Origin: Oscillospiraceae bacterium
GTDB taxonomy: Bacteria > Bacillota > Clostridia > UMGS1810
Length of the DNA stretch: 64,000 nt
Assembly (NCBI GenBank): GCA_015068975.1
Contig: SVJM01000004.1
Location: 1 to 64,000, forward strand
Direction: 5' to 3'
The notes beneath the pieces are model-generated. The model was given only the letters and a program-made list of their open reading frames with translations. It searched no databases and was not told the origin of the DNA. A program made the position numbers and the translations under genes. Positions 7,895-16,132 of the stretch are shown here, one piece after another (the stretch's first letter is position 1; the number at the start of each line of letters is the position of its first letter).

Positions 7895-8707
7895 ATGAAA
7901 ATGAAAACAGCATTGACCATTGCAGGAAGCGACTGCAGTGGAGGCGCCGGTATTCAGGCAGATATTAAAACAATGACGATGAATGGTGTTTATGCCATGA
8001 GTGCTGTCACGGCACTGACAGCACAAAATACAACCGGTGTTAGAGCAATTCAGGAGGCAACACCTGATTTTCTGAAACAACAAATTGATGCAGTGTTTGA
8101 GGATATCTTCCCCGATAGTGTAAAAATCGGCATGGTATCTTCAAGGGAATTGATATGTGTAATAGCAGACAGACTGAAATATTATAAGGCAAAAAACATT
8201 GTTGTGGATCCTGTTATGGTGGCAACAAGTGGTTCTCATCTTATGAAAACAGAAGCGATTAAGACATTGACAGATGAGCTTCTGGCAATTGCAACACTGG
8301 TTACGCCGAACATACCCGAGGCTGAAGTTCTGTCAGAATTTAGCATAGAAACCAAGGAGGATATGTATTCTGCAGCAAAATTTATATCAGACACATATGG
8401 GTGTTCCGTTCTGTTAAAAGGCGGGCACAGTATTAACGATGCTAATGACCTTTTATATTCAAATGGTAAAATGCTTTGGTTTGAAGGAAAACGAATAGAT
8501 AACCCAAATACTCACGGTACAGGATGTACATTATCAAGTGCAATTGCATCAAATCTTGCAAAGGGCTTTACCCTTGAGGAATCTGTAAAAAGAGCAAAGG
8601 AATATATTTCAGGCGCTCTCTCTGCAATGCTTGACTTAGGACAAGGCTCAGGTCCAATGAAGCATAATTTTGATTTGCAGGGCGAATATGAAAAGGAGGC
8701 TGAATAA
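7895..8707 (+). CDS. thiD: Hydroxymethylpyrimidine/phosphomethylpyrimidine kinase
   Basis: The 270-residue ribokinase-fold protein has the ThiD N-terminus TIAGSDCSGGAGIQADIKT, the VVDPVMVATSG segment, TPNIPEAE, LLKGGH, and the anion-hole NTHGTGCTLSSAI motif. It phosphorylates HMP and HMP-P to make the ThiE substrate. AAAGGAGAATGAAGC precedes the ATG. It lies 79 bases after the HAD gene and two bases before cytX, so it is likely co-transcribed from the riboswitch promoter. Confidence 0.96.
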   Translation: MKMKTALTIAGSDCSGGAGIQADIKTMTMNGVYAMSAVTALTAQNTTGVRAIQEATPDFLKQQIDAVFEDIFPDSVKIGMVSSRELICVIADRLKYYKAKNIVVDPVMVATSGSHLMKTEAIKTLTDELLAIATLVTPNIPEAEVLSEFSIETKEDMYSAAKFISDTYGCSVLLKGGHSINDANDLLYSNGKMLWFEGKRIDNPNTHGTGCTLSSAIASNLAKGFTLEESVKRAKEYISGALSAMLDLGQGSGPMKHNFDLQGEYEKEAE

Positions 8708-8708
8708 T

Positions 8709-9887
8709 ATGAACAAACCTACATCATTATTTGAAAACGGACTTATCTGGTTTGGAGCAGCAGTATCCATTGCGGAAATTCTTACAGGAACTTATTTTGC
8801 ACCTCTTGGATTTAATAAAGGGTTACTTGCAATAATTATAGGTCATATAATTGGTTGTGCAATGCTTTTTTTAGCCGGAGTTATTGGGGGTAAGGTTCGC
8901 AAAAGCTCAATGGAAACAGCTAAGATGAGCTTCGGAAGTAAAGGTGCTTTGCTTTTCTCTGTGCTTAATATTATTCAGCTTATTGGGTGGACTGCTATTA
9001 TGATTTATGACGGAGCACTAGCGGCAAATAGTATTTTTGATGTTGGAAATTGGATTTGGTGTATTGTTATCGGTGTGTTAATTGTATTGTGGATTATGAT
9101 TGGTATCAAAAATCTCGGTAAATTAAACACTGTTTCGATGACAACACTATTTATCCTGACAATTATACTTAGCTTTGTTATCTTCGGGAAAGGTACAATG
9201 CATAATACTGCCGAAGGGGGTATGACCTTTGGTGCAGCTGTAGAGTTATCTGTGGCGATGCCGCTTTCCTGGTTACCGTTGATCAGTGACTACACAAGAG
9301 AAGCTGATAAACCTATAAAGTATACCGCTGTAAGTGCAATTACATACGGTATTGTAAGTTGTTGGATGTATATAATCGGTATGGGTGCAGCAATATTTAC
9401 ATTAGAATCAGATATTGCACAAATTATGGTAAAAGCAGGTCTTGGTATGGCAGGACTTATAATTATTGTATTCTCAACAGTTACAACAACATTTCTTGAT
9501 GCATATTCTGCAGGAGTTTCCAGTGAATCTATCACTGAAAATGTCAATGCTAAATGGATTGCTATAGCAGTAGCTGTTATCGGGACTGCAGGAGCAATAT
9601 TTTTACCGCTTACGGATATTACAGACTTTTTGTATTTTATAGGTTCGGTATTTGCACCGATGATTGCAATTCAGATTGCTGATTTTTTTATCCTGAAGCA
9701 AAACAGTCAAGCTGAAGCTTTTAATATTCAGAATTTGATTATCTGGTTAGTAGGTTTTGTTATTTACAGAATACTTATGAGAGTTGATATTGTTATCGGA
9801 AGCACATTGGCAGATGTGATTTTAACCATAGTAATCTGCATCATATTCAGATTTTGTAAGAAAAATATGTATCACCCATCCCATTGA
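8709..9887 (+). CDS. cytX: Putative hydroxymethylpyrimidine transporter (CytX-type)
   Basis: The chosen start gives 392 residues; an upstream in-frame ATG-less extension lies within thiD and is rejected because AAAGGAGG sits just before 8709. The protein has about 12 hydrophobic segments and the purine-cytosine permease (NCS1) layout, including an N-terminal FGAAVSIAEILTGTYFAPLG helix and a SWLPLISDYTR segment near residue 190. Position directly after thiD under TPP control supports uptake of HMP or a related pyrimidine, as proposed for CytX proteins. Confidence 0.9.
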   Translation: MNKPTSLFENGLIWFGAAVSIAEILTGTYFAPLGFNKGLLAIIIGHIIGCAMLFLAGVIGGKVRKSSMETAKMSFGSKGALLFSVLNIIQLIGWTAIMIYDGALAANSIFDVGNWIWCIVIGVLIVLWIMIGIKNLGKLNTVSMTTLFILTIILSFVIFGKGTMHNTAEGGMTFGAAVELSVAMPLSWLPLISDYTREADKPIKYTAVSAITYGIVSCWMYIIGMGAAIFTLESDIAQIMVKAGLGMAGLIIIVFSTVTTTFLDAYSAGVSSESITENVNAKWIAIAVAVIGTAGAIFLPLTDITDFLYFIGSVFAPMIAIQIADFFILKQNSQAEAFNIQNLIIWLVGFVIYRILMRVDIVIGSTLADVILTIVICIIFRFCKKNMYHPSH

Positions 9888-9912
9888 CCGGTTTTTAAAT
9901 TTATGATATAAT
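9884..9912 (+). promoter_or_regulatory. Promoter ahead of the DUF1538 gene
   Basis: TTGACC at 9884-9889 overlaps the cytX stop. It is followed by a 17-base spacer and TATAAT at 9907-9912 with an extended TG. It would give a leader of about 90 bases before 10012. Confidence 0.6.
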
Positions 9913-10011
9913 TCATTCATACTTAATCTGCAAAAAGAAAGGGCTGTTGACTTAAAGCGCGAAAAGGCGATGCTTAATAATAAAGAATAGAAATATAGGA
10001 GTTTTGAAGTA

Positions 10012-11541
10012 ATGGCACATATTTTTTCATCCATAAAAGAATCGCTTACATCAGTTCTTCCCATAGCGATTATAGTGTTGATACTTTCTGTCACTTGCGT
10101 ATCATTGGATGCAGGTGTTCTTGTGCTGTTTTTGTTCGGTACTATACTGCTTATTCTTGGTATGAGTTTCTTTACCATAGGCTCTACCATTTCAATGGAG
10201 CCTTTGGGTGACGGTATAGGTAAATCTCTTAATAAAAATTCAAAGATAATAATGCCTCTTATTATATGCTTTGTACTTGGGTTTATCATCACAATATCAG
10301 AGCCGGATCTTCAGGCACTTGCAGAACAGGTGCCAACAATCCCAAATGCCATGCTGATAGGATGTGTAGGCGTGGGAGTAGGGATATTTTTAAGTATCAC
10401 TCTTGTCAGAAACAAAAAGGATATTTCTTTGAGAAGTATGCTTATGGTATTCTATATTCTTATTATAGGGTTATCGTTTTTTGCACCTGATGAGTTTGTT
10501 GCTACTGCATTTGACTCAGGCGGTGTTACAACAGGTCCTATTACAGTCCCGTTTATTATGGCTCTTGGTGCAGGTCTTGCGTCAGGTATGAAGGGTAAGC
10601 ATAGCGGTGAGCAGAGCTTCGGTCTTGTTGCTTTGTGCAGTATCGGACCGATTTTGTCAGTATTGCTGCTCAGTATTTTTTTCAATCCGCATCCTGCCAC
10701 TTCTGAGTATGTGATAACTGATGTAGCGACTACAATAGATGCATTCATACGGTTTTTGATTGCTATTCCGGAGTTTGCTCAGGAGGTTTGTGTGGCTTTT
10801 GTGCCCATTGTGGTGTTGTTTGTTGTTTATCAGCTTATTACAAGAAGATTTCATATACACAATATCCTTAAGATGTCTGTGGGATTTGTATATACATATG
10901 TAGGACTTGTAATGTTTCTTACCGGAGCAAATGTTGGCTTTATGCCTGCAGGTAGACTTATCGGCGCTGAGATCGGGGCAAGTTCCTATAAGGCGATGCT
11001 TATACCTATTGGTATGATAATGGGATATTATGTAGTATCCGCCGAGCCGGCAGTTCATTCTCTCAAAAGACAGGTAAGTGAAATTACTAAGGGTGCAATA
11101 TCCCAGAAGGCGGTTGCTGTTGCTCTCAGTGTAGGTGTATCGGTTTCTGTGGGGATTTCTATGCTGAGAGTTCTTACAGGAATATCCATCATGCCTTTTC
11201 TTATTACAGGCTATGCAATATCACTTATTATAAGCTTTTATGTTCCTCATATTTATACAGGTATTGCATTTGACTCAGGTGGAGTTGCAAGCGGTCCCAT
11301 GACCTCTACATTTATGCTTCCCTTTGCAATGGGTGCCTGTGAAGCTTTAGGCGGAAATGTGATGACTGATGCCTTTGGTATAGTGGCAATGATTGCTATG
11401 ACTCCTCTTATTACCATACAGATTCTGGGGCTTTATGAAAGGAGAAAGCATATGAGAAGGATAAGAAAGCTCCACACCGAAATCAGCATGGTAAAAGATG
11501 ATATTATTTTCTTTGATGAGGAGGGGGATACGGATGAATAA
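10012..11541 (+). CDS. DUF1538 multipass membrane protein, probable transporter
   Basis: The 509-residue protein is a two-fold repeat of the DUF1538 membrane domain. The signature FDSGGVTTGP appears near residue 167 and again as FDSGGVASGP near residue 420, about half the protein apart. This suggests an internal duplication like that of many transporters. About 12 or more hydrophobic segments are visible and the C-terminus is charged. The downstream gene encodes a tandem PII-like protein and overlaps it by 8 bases. That resembles the coupling of AmtB to GlnK, so a PII-regulated transporter is a reasonable inference. The substrate is unknown. GGAG precedes the ATG. Confidence 0.88.
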   Translation: MAHIFSSIKESLTSVLPIAIIVLILSVTCVSLDAGVLVLFLFGTILLILGMSFFTIGSTISMEPLGDGIGKSLNKNSKIIMPLIICFVLGFIITISEPDLQALAEQVPTIPNAMLIGCVGVGVGIFLSITLVRNKKDISLRSMLMVFYILIIGLSFFAPDEFVATAFDSGGVTTGPITVPFIMALGAGLASGMKGKHSGEQSFGLVALCSIGPILSVLLLSIFFNPHPATSEYVITDVATTIDAFIRFLIAIPEFAQEVCVAFVPIVVLFVVYQLITRRFHIHNILKMSVGFVYTYVGLVMFLTGANVGFMPAGRLIGAEIGASSYKAMLIPIGMIMGYYVVSAEPAVHSLKRQVSEITKGAISQKAVAVALSVGVSVSVGISMLRVLTGISIMPFLITGYAISLIISFYVPHIYTGIAFDSGGVASGPMTSTFMLPFAMGACEALGGNVMTDAFGIVAMIAMTPLITIQILGLYERRKHMRRIRKLHTEISMVKDDIIFFDEEGDTDE

Positions 11542-12202
11542 AAGACTCCTTGCGGTTTTGTCTATTGTGGAACGTGACAAAGGACAAAAGCTTATAAAAC
11601 TGCTTCAGGATATGGGTATACGGATGAATTTTCAGTGTGTGGGGTTCGGTACTGCTCCCACTGAGATGATGGATATATTCGGTATTGGCTCAAATGATAA
11701 GGATATCATAATAAGTATTGCTTCCGATACAAATATCAAGGATATGATGAGTGATTTCGGAGCAAATGTGGACAGCAATACAAAGTTTGGCGGACTTATG
11801 ATTGTAGTCAGTGTAAGTGCTGCAGGAAGAGTACTTACAGAGCTTCTGACACATAACAGTAATAACTCGGGAGAGAAGGGAAATGATGCTATGAAAAATG
11901 AACATCAGAATAACTTGATTATAATATCCATAAACGAAGGCTATGCAGACAGCGTAATGCAGGTGGCAAGAAAAGCGGGTGCCACAGGAGGAACTGTAAT
12001 CAAAGGAAGACTTGCAGATGCAGAGTTTGTGTCTGAGCTTAAAAATACTCAGATAGACGAAGAAAGAGAAATCCTTGTTATCCTTGCTCCGCTTAATACC
12101 AGCAAACAGATTATGGAGGACGTAAACCGTGAGTTTGGTATGAGCTCCAAAGCCAATGGAATAATAACAGCCATTCCTACTGAAAAAGCGTTTAAGATAT
12201 AA
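11534..12202 (+). CDS. Tandem PII-like signalling protein
   Basis: The start at 11534 is preceded by GGAGGGGG. It gives 222 residues. Two PII-like ferredoxin-fold halves are visible, about 1-105 and 122-222. The second has the PII-type ARKAGATGGTVIKGRL segment near residue 155, which in GlnB/GlnK precedes the T-loop. The first half has LLQDMGIRMNFQCVGFGTAP at the comparable place. The gene overlaps the DUF1538 gene. It is likely a regulator that senses a small ligand and controls the membrane partner. The uridylylation-site Tyr of classical PII is not evident, so the regulatory chemistry probably differs. Confidence 0.82.
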   Translation: MNKRLLAVLSIVERDKGQKLIKLLQDMGIRMNFQCVGFGTAPTEMMDIFGIGSNDKDIIISIASDTNIKDMMSDFGANVDSNTKFGGLMIVVSVSAAGRVLTELLTHNSNNSGEKGNDAMKNEHQNNLIIISINEGYADSVMQVARKAGATGGTVIKGRLADAEFVSELKNTQIDEEREILVILAPLNTSKQIMEDVNREFGMSSKANGIITAIPTEKAFKI

Positions 12203-12204
12203 TG

Positions 12205-12240
12205 AAAAAAAGAACTTTTGTTTTTCAAAAGTTCTTTTTT
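12205..12240 (+). terminator. Terminator after the PII-like gene
   Basis: Arms 12206-12220 and 12226-12240 are complementary with a 5-base loop, and the descending arm ends in six Ts. Confidence 0.92.
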
Positions 12241-12318
12241 GTTTTACTCATATTTACTCTTTACATATTTGGTGTTATAATTGATTAGTAAAAAACGAAT
12301 TAGATAAACTTGTATTTA

Positions 12319-12354
12319 TTGAACTCAACATAAAACAATATTTATGTTGTTCAA
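12319..12354. promoter_or_regulatory. Inverted repeat, possible TetR operator
   Basis: CAACATAAA (12326-12334) and its exact complement (12341-12349) are separated by 6 bases and flanked by TTGAA/TTCAA outer arms with a small bulge. It lies upstream of the small membrane gene that is co-directional with a TetR gene. It may be the TetR binding site. Confidence 0.4.
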
Positions 12355-12408
12355 ATTTCCTTCTTTAGTTGTTAAAATAGAATTGTAAAACAAAAGGAGG
12401 TTTTTATT

Positions 12409-12759
12409 ATGAACACGGACAAAATTATTGCAGAATCAATCGCAAAGGACTATGCACCGAAGGAAAGCTCAAAAATAGTTGCACTTAAAAAATTGGACAA
12501 CAGAGCGAAACTACCTGCCACGATTTTCACTTACTCTTGCGGCATAATATCCACACTTGTTTTTGGTACGGGAATGTGTCTTGCAATGCAGGTAATCGGG
12601 AAGGGCTTGGCTGGTATGGTGCTTGGCATTATTATCGGAATTATCGGAATGATCGGTTGCGGTGTGAATTATCCCATTTACAAGAAAATGCTTGAAAAAG
12701 GCAAAGCGAAATATGCTTATGAAATCGTTCAGCTTGCAAATGAAATTGCTGATAAGTAA
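12409..12759 (+). CDS. Small membrane protein, unknown function
   Basis: The 116-residue protein has a charged N-terminal third and two close hydrophobic segments (about 42-63 and 66-86) separated by a short glycine-rich turn. A basic/amphipathic C-terminal helix follows, so both ends are probably cytoplasmic. AAAGGAGG precedes the ATG. Similar proteins in Clostridia are sometimes labelled dihydropteridine reductase, but no Rossmann motif is visible and I would not accept that name. The gene lies 29 bases before a TetR regulator that may control it. Confidence 0.75.
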   Translation: MNTDKIIAESIAKDYAPKESSKIVALKKLDNRAKLPATIFTYSCGIISTLVFGTGMCLAMQVIGKGLAGMVLGIIIGIIGMIGCGVNYPIYKKMLEKGKAKYAYEIVQLANEIADK

Positions 12760-12788
12760 GAATAATATTTTTTGTAAGGAGTGTCTAT

Positions 12789-13373
12789 ATGAATAAATCG
12801 GAAAGTAAATATTTTAACACTGCCGTCAGATTTGACAAAGCACTCCTTTTTTTGCTTGAAAAGAAACCTTTTGAGTACATAACGATTAGCGAAATATGTG
12901 AAAAAGCCGGGGTTAATCGTTCAACCTTTTATCTTCACTATGAAAACACACGGGATTTACTGAAAGAAACGATTGACTATGTCCTCGATAGTTTTACTTC
13001 ATATTTCGATGTTGATACTGAAAATATCACATCAGGATTTAAAAATTGTGATTTGCAGGAACTAAATTATATCGACGATAAGTATCTGCATCCTTATCTT
13101 TTATTTATCAAAGAAAACAGACGAGTGTTTTTTGCAGTGTTGTCGCAACCGGTAACATTTGACTCAAATAATATTTTTCAGAGGCTGTTCGATAATATAT
13201 TTAATCCTATTTTAGATAGATTTCACTATCCACGAGAAGAACAAAACTATGTTATGATGTTTTATCTCAATGGTATTACTGCCATTATTACAGAATGGTT
13301 GAAAGATGACTGCAAAAAAAGTATTAAAGAAATTTCAAATATAATTCGTTACTGTATTTTCGGGAGAGAATGA
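12789..13373 (+). CDS. TetR-family transcriptional regulator
   Basis: The 194-residue protein begins with a TetR-type HTH at about residues 10-55. It contains FEYITISEICEKAGVNRSTFYLHYENTRDLLKE-like spacing, with the classical TFYLHY recognition segment. The C-terminal domain is helical and suited to ligand binding or dimerisation. TAAGGAG precedes the ATG. It probably regulates the adjacent small membrane gene and itself; the inverted repeat at 12319-12354 is a candidate site. The ligand is unknown. Confidence 0.92.
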   Translation: MNKSESKYFNTAVRFDKALLFLLEKKPFEYITISEICEKAGVNRSTFYLHYENTRDLLKETIDYVLDSFTSYFDVDTENITSGFKNCDLQELNYIDDKYLHPYLLFIKENRRVFFAVLSQPVTFDSNNIFQRLFDNIFNPILDRFHYPREEQNYVMMFYLNGITAIITEWLKDDCKKSIKEISNIIRYCIFGRE

Positions 13374-13401
13374 ATAACTCCAATTTAACTATTTGAAACT
13401 T

Positions 13402-13436
13402 AGAGTCTTGAATTTTTTAGTTTAGGACTCTTTTTT
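13402..13436 (+). terminator. Terminator after the TetR gene
   Basis: Arms 13402-13412 and 13421-13431 pair over 11 bases with two G-U pairs, followed by a run of six Ts. Confidence 0.85.
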
Positions 13437-13455
13437 CATATTTAAGGATAAAGGT

Positions 13456-13490
13456 AAAATCGACAAGACTCTATCGAATCTTGTCGATTT

Positions 13491-13491
<1 letters not shown>
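13456..13491 (-). terminator. Terminator for the tRNA-Pro gene (minus strand)
   Basis: Arms 13456-13468 and 13479-13491 are perfectly complementary (CGACAAGA core). On the minus strand the hairpin follows directly after the CCA end of the tRNA and ends in four Ts. It could also act on plus-strand transcripts. Confidence 0.75.
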
Positions 13492-13567
<76 letters not shown>

Positions 13568-13583
13568 ATTGGCAACATCAAAT

Positions 13584-13612
13584 ATTATATAGCACAATAC
13601 TGATTTTGTCAA
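13584..13612 (-). promoter_or_regulatory. Consensus promoter of tRNA-Pro
   Basis: On the minus strand TTGACA (complement of 13607-13612) and TATAAT (complement of 13584-13589) are spaced by 17 bases. Transcription would start close to the tRNA 5' end. Confidence 0.88.
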
Positions 13613-13621
13613 CATCAAAAG

Positions 13622-15274
13622 CTAAAATTTCACCTTGAACAAAGTACCTTGATTTAAGGTGGATTCTGCAGTTATTTCAAATCCGTTTCTTACACAAATA
13701 TGCTTTACTATAGATAGCCCAAGACCTGTTCCGTTTACCTTTTTGGAACGACTTTTGTCTGCTCTGAAAAATCTCTCAAATATTCTTGGAAGATCATCTT
13801 CACTGATTCCGATACCGGTGTCTTCTACGGTTAGGGTATTAGTGTTTAATGTGACAGTAACCTTTCCATCGTCTCTGTTGTATTTAATTGCATTTTCCAT
13901 CAGGTTGTATATCAGTTCGTTTATTTCTCCTGATGGTGCTTTTATATATAGGGGCTCCGTTGAAACTTCGATTGATACGCCTTTTTCCTCTGCCTTGGGC
14001 AAGAGTGTTTCTGTGATTTCTTTTATGATTTCTGCTACGTTGACTTCCTCTGAAGTCTCATTTGAAAATGCTTCTTCGTCAAGCTTGGATAGCTTGATTA
14101 TATCTTCGATAAGTCTTAAGAGTCTTGAGGATTCTTTTTCTATTTTTTGTGTGAAGTTCTTTATATCTTCATTTTTTGCAATACCACTGTTTATAAGCTG
14201 GGAATACCCGAGAATAGTGGTAAGGGGTGTTTTTAATTCATGGGATACATTCGCAGAAAACTCCTTTCGGATAAGCTCCAGTCTGGCTTCTTCGTTTGTA
14301 TCCACAATCATCATTACAACACCGATAAGCTTATCATCCTGATATACAGGATTTGCAAATGCACGGTAATAGATGTCGTTAATTTTTAGCGGCAGAGAGC
14401 ATTTTTCACCCTCAAAAGCCCTTTCTGTAAGGGAAATTATTTCTTTGCTGTCCGTAATATCTGTTATAGATGGCATAAATACGAAATTTTCGTCTGTATT
14501 AAATATCTTTGAAGCACCTTTGTTAAGTACTGTGATATTTTTGCCTGCATCAAAAAGAATAAATCCTTCTGTCATATTTTCGCTTATGGTATTGAGTCTT
14601 GCCTTTTGTCTTGAGACTCTTTCTGCCTGCAGGATAATTTCTTTGCTCTGACCTGAGATTCTTTTTAAAAATGGCACAAGCTCGGGGTATATTTCATCAT
14701 AATTCTCTGATTTTATATCGATTTTTTCGATTGGCTTCACAATGGATTTGGTGATTTCTGATGCAATAAGCTTACAAAGGATATATATGAGAATTATTAC
14801 AAGTATAACCGGGATGAGCATAGTAAGGACAACACCCAGCATATTGTTTTCTACACTGCCTATACGGATGATCCTTCCGTCAGGCATTTTTTCAGCATAG
14901 TAGGTGATGATGGAATTTTTGCTTTGAGAATATCTTTTGGTATAACCTGATTCTCCGTTAATGGCACTAAGTATTTCTTTTTGTCCTGATATATCCTTGC
15001 CGACCTCAGGGTCTGAAAAGGTATCATCAATTATTATTCCATTATCTGTAATAATGGTGATTCTTCTTTTCTGAGATGGAGGGAGGGTGGACAGGATATC
15101 ATCCTTTGAACTGTCAGACATTATCAGACTTGTAAGCACTTCACATTCAGCCTTAAGTTCTTCCTTGATTTTTTGATTGGATATAACATTGTTTATAGTA
15201 AGGATGAGTGTAGAAGAAAGGATAAGTGTAATAATAGCCATTATATTCAGACTTCTGTATATTTTTTTGTACAA
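13622..15274 (-). CDS. PhoR-like sensor histidine kinase
   Basis: The 550-residue kinase has an N-terminal membrane helix (about 11-32), an extracytoplasmic sensor region (about 33-143) and a second helix (about 146-170). A HAMP-like linker, a PAS domain (about 224-330), a HisKA domain with SHELKTP (His345), and a HATPase domain follow. The last has the N box ENAIKYN, G1 DTGIGIS and G2 GTGLGLS. It autophosphorylates and passes phosphate to the response regulator encoded 3 bases upstream. The layout matches PhoR/WalK-type kinases. No pst or phoU gene is present, so the signal cannot be assigned. Confidence 0.93.
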   Translation of the reverse strand: MYKKIYRSLNIMAIITLILSSTLILTINNVISNQKIKEELKAECEVLTSLIMSDSSKDDILSTLPPSQKRRITIITDNGIIIDDTFSDPEVGKDISGQKEILSAINGESGYTKRYSQSKNSIITYYAEKMPDGRIIRIGSVENNMLGVVLTMLIPVILVIILIYILCKLIASEITKSIVKPIEKIDIKSENYDEIYPELVPFLKRISGQSKEIILQAERVSRQKARLNTISENMTEGFILFDAGKNITVLNKGASKIFNTDENFVFMPSITDITDSKEIISLTERAFEGEKCSLPLKINDIYYRAFANPVYQDDKLIGVVMMIVDTNEEARLELIRKEFSANVSHELKTPLTTILGYSQLINSGIAKNEDIKNFTQKIEKESSRLLRLIEDIIKLSKLDEEAFSNETSEEVNVAEIIKEITETLLPKAEEKGVSIEVSTEPLYIKAPSGEINELIYNLMENAIKYNRDDGKVTVTLNTNTLTVEDTGIGISEDDLPRIFERFFRADKSRSKKVNGTGLGLSIVKHICVRNGFEITAESTLNQGTLFKVKF

Positions 15275-15277
15275 GAT

Positions 15278-15955
15278 TTATCCCACCTTATAGCCAACAT
15301 TTCTTATTGTCTGTATGTATTCGCCGAACTGTCCAAGCTTCTGTCTTAAGCTTCTTATGTGTACATCAACAGTTCTTGTTTCGCCTTCAAAGTCTGTTTC
15401 CCACACCTTAAGCATAAGTGTTTCTCTGGAAAGCACAATGCCTTTATTAACAATAAGAGTATACAAAAGCTCAAATTCTTTGTATGTAAGTGTTATTTCA
15501 TCATTTCCTGCAGTTACCTTTCTGCTGACAGGGTCAATAGATATTTCTTTGTATGAATATTCTTTAGACTTTTCTTTTTTGGGTATTCGTCTTATTACTG
15601 CATTGATTCTTGCCACAAGCTCCATTATGTCGAATGGCTTTGTGATATAATCATCAGCACCAAGGTTTAAGCCCTTGATTTTATCCATCTGACCTGACTT
15701 GGCTGTGAGCATTATCACAGGGATATCTTTTGTAGAGTTGTCATGTCTCAGCTCTGAAAGGATACTGATTCCGTCAGAATCCGGAAGCATAATATCAAGC
15801 AAAATAAGTGTAGGAGAGGAGACCTTTATTTCTTCAAAGAAATCCTTAGCACAGGAAAATCCCTTCACGTCGTATCCCACATTAGTAAGGGTGTATTCAA
15901 CTAATTCTCTGATGTTTTCTTCGTCTTCAACGCAAAATATCTTGTTCATTTTCAA
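15278..15955 (-). CDS. OmpR/PhoB-family response regulator
   Basis: The 225-residue protein has a receiver domain with acidic pair near residues 10-12, phosphoacceptor Asp54 in LLDIMLP, and Lys106 in TKPFD. A C-terminal winged-helix domain follows (about 130-225), with the RTVDVHIRSLRQKLG segment typical of PhoB/PhoP regulators. AAAGGA precedes the start; ATG two codons later is an alternative. It is transcribed with the kinase from a promoter divergent from lysA. It is phosphate-regulator-like by sequence, but the regulon is unknown. Confidence 0.94.
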   Translation of the reverse strand: MKMNKIFCVEDEENIRELVEYTLTNVGYDVKGFSCAKDFFEEIKVSSPTLILLDIMLPDSDGISILSELRHDNSTKDIPVIMLTAKSGQMDKIKGLNLGADDYITKPFDIMELVARINAVIRRIPKKEKSKEYSYKEISIDPVSRKVTAGNDEITLTYKEFELLYTLIVNKGIVLSRETLMLKVWETDFEGETRTVDVHIRSLRQKLGQFGEYIQTIRNVGYKVG

Positions 15956-15979
15956 TATCCTTTCGTGTACTTAACTAAA

Positions 15980-16008
15980 ATTTTAATAGAAACAATTCAA
16001 AAAGTCAA
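15980..16008 (-). promoter_or_regulatory. Promoter of the two-component operon
   Basis: On the minus strand TTGACT (16003-16008) and TAAAAT (15980-15985) are separated by 17 bases. The -35 lies inside the left arm of the inverted repeat at 15999-16031. Confidence 0.75.
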
Positions 16009-16031
16009 CAGTTAAACTCTGTCGACTTTTT
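15999..16031. promoter_or_regulatory. Inverted repeat over the two-component promoter
   Basis: Arms 15999-16011 and 16019-16031 pair with one imperfect position (AAAAAGTCAACAG against CTGTCGACTTTTT). The left arm covers the -35 of the divergent response-regulator gene. It is a candidate operator. It is not positioned as a terminator of either gene. Confidence 0.45.
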
Positions 16032-16067
16032 GCAAATTATAAAACTGTCTTACAATGATAGTAAAGA

Positions 16068-16097
16068 TTGACAATATACATATTATTGTGTTATAAT
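16068..16097 (+). promoter_or_regulatory. Promoter of lysA
   Basis: TTGACA (16068-16073), an 18-base spacer and TATAAT (16092-16097) with an extended TG precede the lysA start at 16133. Confidence 0.8.
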
Positions 16098-16132
16098 TAC
16101 GAATTATATTTGCATATTTCGGAGGTAACATT

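Noticed and set aside
13659-14342. Plus-strand open frame antisense to the histidine kinase
   Set aside because: The minus strand encodes the HisKA and HATPase motifs with correct spacing; the plus frame shows only low-complexity Ser/Ile-rich sequence.
16019-16049. Pho box upstream of the response regulator
   Set aside because: Two CTGTC occurrences are 26 bases apart, not the 11-base spacing of a Pho box, so phosphate control is not supported.
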